Origin: Macquaria australasica
Lineage: Eukaryota; Chordata; Actinopteri; Centrarchiformes; Percichthyidae
Length of the DNA stretch: 64,000 nt
Assembly (NCBI GenBank): GCA_005408345.1
Contig: SEMN01000041.1
Coordinates: 1,357,501-1,421,500, forward strand
Direction of reading: 5' to 3'
Shown: one piece after another, positions 50,871 through 60,600 of the stretch
How the letters are laid out: each line of letters opens with the position of its first letter
Position numbering within the stretch: position 1 is the first letter of the stretch
Notes under the pieces: generated by a model
What the model was told of the DNA's origin: nothing
Database searches by the model: none
The model's input: only the letters and a program-made list of their open reading frames with translations
Made by a program: the position numbers and the translations under genes

Positions 50871-53800
50871 ATGTTTGTTCTCATCTGGGCAACTCTGCTG
50901 TTCTCTGTGAGAGGTGGCAACGCTGCAAATGGTATTCATCTTTATTTTTATCTTGTTAGTGTGAAACCTTACTGAATCTTGTTATGATGCCAGTATTTCT
51001 ATCTTTTGAAGCTGCTGATAACACCTTCAATGTTAAAATGAAAATGTCTTTTAAATGTTGACCTGTCAAGCTCCACATACGTATAAGTATTTTTTATTAT
51101 AAGTAAGTAATGTACAAGTATTTTGCAGCTTGTTAAAACTAGGATGATCCACAACATCTTATTATTGGGGGAATACTGGATGACATTACTGACTGAAACA
51201 ACATTTGATATCAGCCTCGTACATCAGGAAACACATGCTGGTCTAATGATGCTGAAAACAGTGTTTTTGTAAAATAGGCAGATACCCCATCAGTAAAAGT
51301 AATCTTTTTTTTTATTAGTGATCCCTTTATATGTTATCAAAATCTAAACATTTAGTTTCTCTCTTTTTGAACTTGTTTTTTTTTAAGGAGGAAAACACTG
51401 CCAAGATGAATATATACAGTTAAGATGTTCATTGTTGTGCCAATGAACTGCACCAACATATTTGTTGTATTTAAAGTCTTAATAGAGTATGAAGTAATGT
51501 TTGGCATTTGTCTACCTCTGTGGGCAACTAGTAGGAACTGTATCAGTTCCTGATATAACTCCTATTTATTGCCCCACTGAAATGTTCAACAAAGTACCTG
51601 ATTATTTTAGCCCAAATTTAAGTGAATAATGACCTTCAGGCTGCTCACCTGATTCCACTCATGGACTGCTCTCCTCAGCTTCGGCCTTCATCTCTTCAGC
51701 TGAACACCACGGCACCAATGTCACCTGTAAGGTCAACTTCACAAACGACATCACTACAGAGGAGACAGTGACTCTGAATATGACCTGTGAGTAGCGCATA
51801 CACATCATTGTCTCACATTTATTTTTTTACTTTGCAAAATGTTAAAAATGTTCTCCTAGCTCAGTGTAGATATCCTGAAACTCAACAGTGAGGTGAAACT
51901 TTTGGGCTCTGTCTTGGAAATAGTTTAGCTAGTCCTGAGGTTTTGAACTTAATACAGAATACTTTTATAAGTGTTTTTTATGCTCCCTGTTAAGTATCTT
52001 GTGTGTGGATGAGGTCTGCAGCCCCAACTGGTTTAGTTGCAAATTGCATTCATTATCACATCTTTCTCCCTTTATTGTGACCAGTTGTTTATGTCTCTAC
52101 GTCTCAAATGTCATTTGAAGTGATCAGTTTTGCTTAGAATGTCTGAGTCCTCTTGTATCTCAAGGAACTGAAAATCAGTGGAATTACAACTGCGAAGAAG
52201 AAAAAGATGGAAATGAACTTCAAAAACAGACTCACTTTTCATCCATTATATGACAGCAGAACATGCTGGACAGTACATCTGTACAGCCAAACATCTGACC
52301 AGCACCCTGATGCAAAATGTTGATTGTGACATAATGCCGCATTTTGCAAATGTTCTCAGAAAGGAAATTTATAGTTTTTTTTTCTTCATTATCAGAGGGG
52401 CAACTGTTAATTATTTTGAACAATTTGTTCCAGATCCAGATCCAGATCTACTCAAGAAATTGTTAATAATTGTTCAACAGCCAGAAGTCATCATTGCATT
52501 TTCAATTGGGATACTTCTTTCAGCAACCATCTGCTGTTTGGCCAGAAAATGCCACAGGTACACTTTTAAGTTTATTGTGCTTCTTTTTGACATCCATGCA
52601 TTGCTTTTCTTTAGTTGTTTTTACAATTTCTTTTTTTGACATTATTTATCTGTAATAAAGCTCATAAAGGACCACCCCATGTTTTCTTACATGTAGTATA
52701 TGTAGTATTTAAAAAAAATGGAGCAATCATAGAAAACAGGGAGAAACAATGTTGCCTGGTAAGTCAGAAGAACACATTCAAAAATTAAAAGAAAATAGTT
52801 AGCAGTCATGATTACCTAATAAAATAAAGGTTAAAATAATGTGAAGTCCATCAGTTGTGGGCTTAAACATTCAAAATCACAGGTGTGGTCTGTTAAAAGC
52901 CTGTTTTAAGAGTGACTTTAATATTGCTTGTTAAATGTTTGTTATTCATTAACATTTATTCCTGTTTCATAATTCTTTTCCCCAGAAACAAACCGAAGAG
53001 CTCTGGACAAGTGGCTGAGGCTCTGGAGATGGTGATTTATATTAACACAGCTGGTTATTATATATTAGTTAAATGTTAATTAAATGTTTGCTAACATATT
53101 AGTCTTGTGATGAGACATGCACTTCTACTGTTTTTCACTACAGTTTAAAAATCAACTTGCAGAGACTTTAACACTGTCAGAGCTCTCTTATTGTTGCACT
53201 GTAACGCAGTTGTAAGTATAGACTGACTTGAGACGACTATCTCACAACAGCAATCTTAACTATAACTAAACTAAAAGCACGTATGATCATTTGAATGATT
53301 TACCAACAATATCTCAAGTTTTAAGTCTTTACACACTGATTTTCAAACCTTGGGAAATTGAGGAGAAACCAGTTGCATCCTGGAAGATGAGAAAAAAATA
53401 GATTATATGAATGACCTTTTTGATTGGCAGTGAATGTAAAGAATAGATGATTTGTAGTAAGCGGGCAAACCCTGCAAAGTTTCAAATTACTGTCATTTTT
53501 GTGTTTAGAAATGGCTGAAAATATTACATGTACGTTTCTGCATTGCACCTGACAGATGGATGGTGGTCAAGCAGTGGAAAATGATGGGACACATGACCAA
53601 GAGGCAGCTGCAGGAGGAGCTGAGGCTGCTGGGCCATCAGCCCCTGAAGGTGACATGGAACCAAAAGAGGCCGAATACTCTGACATTAACTTCTCCTTGT
53701 TGAAAAGGAAGAGTCCCACAGGGGCCGATGATACGCAAGAGACCACGGAGACTGAGTATGCTGAAATTAAGAGAGAAGAAAGAGAGGAGAGAGAAAACAA

Positions 53801-53957
53801 TGATGGAGAGGACGGTGAAATGTTGGAGGGCAATGAGAGGGAGGAGATAATGATAGGGGAAGATAAGGAGAAAAAACAGTGCATGTTTGCAGAGGAGGAG
53901 GGAGGTGAGGACGTGGCGGTGTACTCCACTGTGAATGAAATAATGAATGAGATTTGA
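50871..53957 (+). CDS. CD22L-4: degenerate CD22-like gene with an in-frame SP-stub-TM-ITSM path (246 aa)
   Basis: Exons that fit by phase: 50871-50931 (signal peptide MFVLIWATLLFSVRG), 51679-51786 (second half of D2, in phase), 52434-52557 (TM, IIAFSIGILLSATICCLA), 52986-53031 (linker, shortened), 53556-53957 (acidic tail). They sum to 741 bp with no stop. The V exon is reduced to a stub near 51390. D3 (about 52165-52360) has decayed and lost its donor. D4 and D5 are absent. The tail keeps TEYAEI (ITSM) and VYSTV, but the first motif is AEYSDI, with Ala at -2. It could be a pseudogene, or a ligand-blind tail carrier if transcribed. AATAAA follows at 54199-54204. Confidence 0.55.
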
Positions 53958-54355
53958 GGACTGTGTAGCTTGGTCTTTCTTTTATGGCGAAGCAAGACAA
54001 AGCACAACTGGTGATTTAACTTACATACAGCGAGAAGAGCATTAGGTTAAATCAGGACAGGGCATAAGTGCTAGATGGGGGTTGATAAGAGTGCAGAAAT
54101 GTATGTTTAGATGTGATGCGTGTGTGTGGTTTGTTCGGAGAGGATATGGGGTTTTTGTGTATGAGGCCGATGTAGATTTCCTAAAAAATAGAAACATAAA
54201 TAAAAGGGGGTGGAAGAAAAGAAAAAGAAGGTGGATAAATGTGTCGTCAGTACTTAGAAAAAAAAGATAAATTAAAAGAAGCAAATGTTAGGCAGAGGTG
54301 CATTTAAAGGGGAGTGGGCAGAAAGAAAGTGGGATGGCAGAGGGAGTTCCTAGGG
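53958..54355. other. CD22L-4 3' flank
   Basis: No coding features. AATAAA at 54199-54204 is a reasonable poly(A) signal about 240 bp after the stop. Confidence 0.5.
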
Positions 54356-54359
54356 TTAA

Positions 54360-54782
54360 AGGAAAACTCTGGTATTTTTAAATCTGGGCCCTATATTTTT
54401 ATTTTTGTATTTATTTTTTTTTTCTTTTACAAATTTTGGGGTCTAAATGACTAAACAGAAAGTCTCACTCAAGGAAAAGTCTTGCTTTGAAATCTTGCGA
54501 GAGGCTGAGTTGTTGCAGGAAGATGAAAGGATCTTACTCTTTCACAAAATGGTCCGTCTCTGTAGGGATCCTTTCCATAATGTTGTCAGACACTTTGAAT
54601 AACAGTCAGATCCTGTCAGAGGCAAAAACAAGCACTTTTAGTGGACGTACTTTTCACGGGCGCAATTGCCCCAAAGTATTACGTTGCAGCCATTGAAGCC
54701 CGTTCGCGGATGCCAGCGGAGGCGATCTACTGGACCAATTCCTAAAAATAGGGCCCAGGTTTAAAAACACCGAAGTTTCTCT
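54360..54782. mobile_element. TTAA-flanked MITE
   Basis: Flanked by TTAA (54356-54359 and 54783-54786). The inverted ends (AGGAAAACTCTGGTATTTTT and, as reverse complement of the right end, AGAGAAACTTCGGTGTTTTT) match further through CTGGGCCCTA. There is no transposase frame. It is a piggyBac- or Kolobok-type derivative, a different family from the element at 20116. Confidence 0.7.
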
Positions 54783-54786
54783 TTAA

Positions 54787-55494
54787 CTTTCCCATATGAT
54801 ATTTTCTGATGTTGATGACTTCTCACTTTGATATATAAATGACAATCATCTGTGTGTTTTTTACCACATGTACTGTGCAGTTTCATTAATTCAACTACCA
54901 GTCCATGCTAAACACGATATCAGGTGACGCCTATTTCATGTACAAAACATATTTAATCCACACAATTGCAGCTTTACATGACTGATCCGAGCCAAGCCAT
55001 TTTGTGTATAAATGCTCAAAACATATAAGCCTTGCAAAAAAGTAAAAATCACTTCAAGGAAATATTTTTTACATGTTGTCTGCCGTAGAAGTCTTTTTGG
55101 GCAAACAAGCTTTGGTGTGTAACACAGGATTTATTTACACCGTGTTAGGTAGAATTAACAGCTTTATGTAGCAGTTAAGCTTTTCATTACTTTTAGACAA
55201 TACATTATTATTTAAGAAATAAATGCAGCTGAAATTGCATTTAAATTTACTGACAATGGGTCATTACTATCTAATACTTGAAGCAGCTTATTGTACAGAA
55301 TTTCCTTGTTCAAATGTTGTGTGACTTTTTTTTTTTTGGCTATTCTTTGATCATCCGTTCCAAACATGTTTCTGCTGTGTTCATGAAAAGTTGACCGTGC
55401 CACTATGGTAAAGATGTGCACAGTGGAGGCCGGGGGGGGACGCCTAAGGATCTTTTTGTACCACAGTGTACTTTTGTTTTAAACCTTTATCTAA
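54787..55494. other. intergenic, no gene
   Basis: AT-rich. The part at 54790-55330 shows local similarity to the sequence after CD22L-5 (63370-63560: CACTTCAAGGA, GTCTGC, ACAGGATTTAT, TTATTATTTAAGAAATAA). The 3' flanks of these two long-tailed genes are therefore also paralogous. Confidence 0.5.
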
Positions 55495-55712
55495 AAGTGG
55501 CAGCAGGTAGAGTGGGTCGTCCTTTAATTGCAGGGTTGGCGGTTTGATCCCCGGCTCCACATGTTCACATGTCGAGTGTCGTTGAGTAAGACACTGAACC
55601 GTAAAAAGCTCCCGGTGGTCAGGGCAGTGCCTTTCATGGTCACTGATGCTATTGGTGAGTGTAAATGGGTGAATAAGAGGCAAATCGTAAAGCACTATAG
55701 AGGTCAATACTG
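55495..55712 (+). mobile_element. tRNA-derived SINE
   Basis: The A-box region is GCAGGTAGAGTGGGTCG and the B-box region GGCGGTTTGATCCCC. The body that follows (GAGTAAGACACTGAACC ... GAGTGTAAATGGGTGAATAAG ... AAAGCACTATAGAGG) is that of a family common in teleosts. It has no target duplication that I can define. It is not a functional tRNA gene. Confidence 0.8.
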
Positions 55713-56389
55713 CAGCAACACTTGTAGTGTAAAGAAACAACAAAGTAGCCTATTGCTAGAGATTTGATCTCTTCGGGCTGTTTCCCTTTTCCATGCACCC
55801 TGAAAGTAGGTGAAGACCAACTTTGAGGCCTCTTGGTGGTGGTATATCTGTACCCTAAGTGCTCTGCTGGATCCCCAGTGCCCCTGTTTGTCTAAATGCA
55901 ACTCTGTCCCTCTGGCTGGTGATCAGCTTTGCGCACAAATAAACGCTAACCCTATGCACTGAAGAGGTGTCCCTAGTATTTATTCTTTCATTTTCATTTC
56001 AGAGAGTCACTCTGTACACACCACTCTTTGGTGAGGAAACTTAAATGTGCATGAATTCACATGACTTTTGATGTGAAAAGAGAAGACTTAAACAATAAAA
56101 CATGAAAAAATATATGTTGTTCCTCAGATTTCAAGATGAGTATGTGTTGTTTTTATTTAACAAGTAATAGATTACTTCCATTTAAAAAAAAAAGGTGTAG
56201 CAGGAATGAACCAGACTCTCTATACTAAGAGAGCAGGGAGCTTCTTGCGCATAAAACAATGTTTGTAGGATTAAGTATAAACTTTCAGTGACAACAAAGC
56301 CTCCTCAAGCTCTATGACACTCTGTCTCTTCTACATGTTCAGTGTTCAATATGCAGACATATAGCAACTGATTTTGACAGAATTGCAGC
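55713..56389. other. intergenic, no gene
   Basis: No supported gene, exon or repeat structure beyond an A-run near 56183-56193. Confidence 0.45.
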
Positions 56390-57164
56390 TTATTACTTGA
56401 AGATAGTTACAGTCTAGTAGCACAGCATAAGAACAGGAAGTTATCACAGACACTGAAAAAGTGATGCCATATAAGGAAATGCATCAATAAATTCTCAGTG
56501 ACTGCTGAGAACAGTACCTACAGATGTTGCGCATGTACAAATACAGAAGTGCTTTCAATGGGCTGAAGCTAAAATGGATAAACAGAGTGAATGCAAATAT
56601 TTTGCAGGTATTTAATGCATTCATCAGTGACAAAAGTTGATTTTTCATACATGAATCTTTGACCATCATTACTCAACTGGCACTGCAGATATTGGCCAGT
56701 GATCTAGACCATTCACTGTCATGCACATCACACTTTGCACTGTATGTATTATAATGTACAAAGGTAATGAAAAGAAACTATAATTGGACCAATAAATATT
56801 CACCCTTCAAACTTACATGCATTTGCACAATAATAATACATTTTATTTATCAAGCGCTTTTACAAGTGCTCAAAGACGCTGGATATATATATATATATAC
56901 AAAGAAATGATGCTACTGGTTGGTTGATTTGTTTCTCAAGATGAACAGCATTTTTTGTGCAACTGCCCTAAACTTCCCCTTTCTAAATGTTTTGCATCAG
57001 TTCACAGTCATACAAGTTGTACCAAAAAACAAACAATAAAAATGGTTTTCCTTCATTATTTTGTGTTGAAAGCACAAATTACCAAAAGGACATGTGATGC
57101 ATTATGTGATACTGTGAGATTATAACTGTATGAAATTGTGGCAGTCTGAGGAGAGGAACAACAA
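56390..57164 (+). promoter_or_regulatory. CD22L-5 5' flanking block
   Basis: The ETS-type ACAGGAAGTT is at 56433-56442 and AACTTCCCC at 56971-56979. The surrounding order (GATGCCATATAAGG, GCAGATATTGGCCAG) parallels the CD22L-2 and CD22L-3 flanks at lower similarity, in keeping with an older copy. Confidence 0.45.
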
Positions 57165-57292
57165 TACTTATCAATAATTAAATGCTTTTGCACAAAGAAG
57201 GAAGCGGTATAAGTGATGAAAGGAAGAGTCTGTTTAGAGTCACACAGCTGAGATCACTGGAGAGAAGAGAGGCAGGGGAACAAGACAAACAG
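57165..57292 (+). other. CD22L-5 5'UTR exon
   Basis: The purine-rich leader ends GACAAACAG|GTAAAACACAAC, the donor common to all units. The start is estimated. Confidence 0.6.
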
Positions 57293-57690
57293 GTAAAACA
57301 CAACATTTACCTTCTTTTCTAAGTGTCTTACTAAATTAAGTCATTGCAAAACATTGATTTTTTCAAATTATTGGCTTTGCTTGTGCAGAATGGCAAACTG
57401 TAGTGGGGAAAGTCGTGGGCCAAAGTTGGGCAGGGGCCCTGAATATGACAGAGCTGCTGTTGAGCTGTCGTCAGGGGACCAAAACAGTGCGCCTGGGGAA
57501 AGTGGTAGTCAAATTTATTCACAATAGGTGAACATGCAACATCCTGTATTAACATCTGTGCTGTCAGCTGTGGAGCTGTTTCTTGTCCAGTTTGATCAGC
57601 CAAACTTCCTGTGTGTTTATTGTACATTTTGTATAAAGAGAGATGAGAGTTTGTCCTGTGGAAGGAGAGTCCGTCAATCATCGAAATAGG

Positions 57691-60600
57691 ATGTTTGTTC
57701 TCATCTGGGTGACTCTGCTGTTTGCTGTGAGAAGCAACAACTCTAACACAGGTACAGTGTGCAGCTTTATTGCAATCTTGTTATGAAACCAAAATCAAAT
57801 GTCAATAATAATTTTCTGAATGCATCTTCAATATTAGAAATTAAACATTTTGCACTGGTGATAAATGTCTTTAAATTTACCTTTGCGGCGTGTGAAAGCT
57901 CTCATGACCGACAACATTACTGTTTGGCAAATACAATTAGCTTTGAATGAATTAATAATTCATCTACCAAAGATAAATCCATAAAAAATATGTAAAAACC
58001 TGAATCATAATCATTTTGCATGCTTCATTTACTGTCCATGGTTCTAATCAGAGAGGAACCTGACTCCATGACGTGAGGTAATACCATATCTGCCTCATGT
58101 ATCAGGAAACAGATATTGGTCACGCTGCTGCAAATAACATTGTTTGTCCTTCCAGCAGCATTTCAGCAATGTAACTACCTTTCACTAAAAGTTGTCTCTC
58201 TTAATCAGTAATTAGATATCCTGATGTATTATCAATATATATACATTTTCTGTTCCTAATTGTCTTTTTTCCCTGTTTGCATTAACAGTTGCACCTCCAG
58301 GGGAAACAGAGCGATATCAAAATGGATTCTGTGTCAATGTTAGTGAAGCAGAAATAACAGCAGAGGCTGGACTCTGTGCTGTGATACCCTGTTATTTTAC
58401 TCATGATCCTGGCTTTGCTTTGGAAAGTGCAGTTTGGTACAAATGCGATCCTTCTAAACAGAACTGCACTTATTCTGAAATAATACTCCACTTTAACAAC
58501 ACCAACCCAAAGGCCCAGCCTAGGTTTAAAAGTCGAGTGTCACTGTTGGAGCCTGATCTGAGTCGGGGGAACTGTAGCATCATCATCAATAACCTCACAG
58601 AGTCAGACTCTGGATCATATCAACTCAGAGTTAACGGTGTCCTGAATAGAACAGCCAAAGAATACACACCTCATAGAGCAACCATCACTGTAAAAGGTAT
58701 GAAGAACCACTGCAAATGCTGTATGTTCAATGAAGATTGTTCATTGTTGTAGCTAAAACATACGCAAACCGGCTGTACTCTGTAAACTCTGTAAAGCTAT
58801 GCAAGATTGTAAACTTTTAATGTGCTATGAAATAATGTTTGGCCTCTATCAACCTCTGTGGGAGACCAGTAGGAACACTATTGAAAGAAAACCTGTACCA
58901 TTTTGATCTGGAAGTACCCTGATGAGAAGAGGGAATGCATTGCTTACCACATTTTAGTTGTACAAAAATGGTAGTCGAGGCTGAGACTGAAAGAAAGTTG
59001 ACGTGAAAAATGAAAAACGTCCCACCCTTTCCATAATCTGAAATGCTGTGTTTTGTGAAATTTCAGGGCCTCAGGGCCACCCTAAAATTATTTGTTTTTG
59101 TAAATTTTCTAGGATATTTTGTGCTTTGCAGTGGCTTTCCATTCCATATCCATGTGTTCTGACATACTGGCTTTGTCTCTATTGTCATTTTGTCTCAGAC
59201 GTTAAAAAACTTAAAATCACTGGGACTACAGCTGTTGCGGAGGGTAATCTGACCTGCTGCATCCCCAGCGTGACAGCAGGACATCTGAAAAACTCTCTGA
59301 CAGAAAACATTAACGCAACGGTGACCTGTAAGTATACTCTACCATACGCTACCATACTAGTGTCTAGTTGTCTTCTGCACTGTCAAGTGGTTGAAAAGTG
59401 AAAATTTTTTAATTCAGAGTAGTACTTTAAATGTACAGTAAGTGTGGTCTTTCATTTTATGACTTCTACACTGCTCATAGACTGAACTTGTTGAAGTCAT
59501 TGAATTATAGATTAAAAACTAGTTTTGAGATCTTGCCGTCACTCACTTAATTCATTTTTCAGGCTTATTGACGTATTTTCAAGGCTTCCGGCTGGTTTTC
59601 AGCCTCAGATTGGAGCCTCGTGCCCAGAGTAGACTAGACCAACCCCTAACCCCCTGAAAGTGCTAGTATACCATATTAAAAGTAGATGTTGGAATGTCTC
59701 AGGGTTGCTGAGGCTTTTGGAGGATTTTATTCTCAGATTGAAGCCATGTGTTAAGAATGATTACAAATTGCATTATCTGATAAATTCAAATATTTTGTCT
59801 CATAGATGTCAAGAATCCTGAAATCACTGGAAAGACAACTGTAAAGGAGGGTGATACTCTGAATCTGACCTGCATTGTTGACAGTTTTGCTCCATCTGTT
59901 ATCACGTGGACTAAACTCGGCTTGAGCAAAAACCTGAACTATGAAACTGGAACTGACCTGCATAATGACAGCAGAACGGCCACACTTGTCATCCATAATG
60001 TGACAGCAGAACATGCTGGACAGTACATGTGTACAGCAGAACATCTGAACAACTCTCTGACAGAAAACATTAACGTAACGGTGACATGTAAGTATACTCT
60101 GCCATACTTACACAGAAAGTGTCTAGTTGTTTTCTGCACTTTCAAGTGGTTGAAAAGTGAAAATCTTTGAAGTCAGAGTAGAAAACATCTTTTTCATGCT
60201 GACTGTCTTTTACAGCCTCTGCCTTTAAATGTAGCCTGTGTGGTCCTTTTCGTGGTTTTTCATTTTATGACTTCTACACTGCTCATAGAAAAGATTCACT
60301 GAATTTGTTGAAGTCATTAGTGTGAATGCTGAGCATTTTTCGGCTCGCTTCTCCTTCTGCATACTTTGTGCTACAGAAACCATTCAACTATCAAAATGTT
60401 CAGCTTTTTAAGGACATTTCTGCTATGACTTTTTCTCAGAGATTGGTCCCACGGTTTCCACGCAAATCGCAATAAAACACGCAGAATTCACCAATGATTG
60501 TGTATGTGGTCGGCTACAGTGAAGAGTAGGAACTAGAAAAATTGCATTTCCTGCAGAAAATGCATGTGAATGCTGACAGCTGAAATTAATTTGCAAAACA

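Noticed and set aside
53567..54007. Minus-strand frame of 146 codons, Ser-rich
   Set aside because: Antisense shadow of the acidic CD22L-4 tail exon. The same shadows occur opposite the CD22L-2 and CD22L-5 tails.
55495..55590. tRNA gene
   Set aside because: A- and B-box-like sequences are present, but no cloverleaf can be formed and a SINE body follows.
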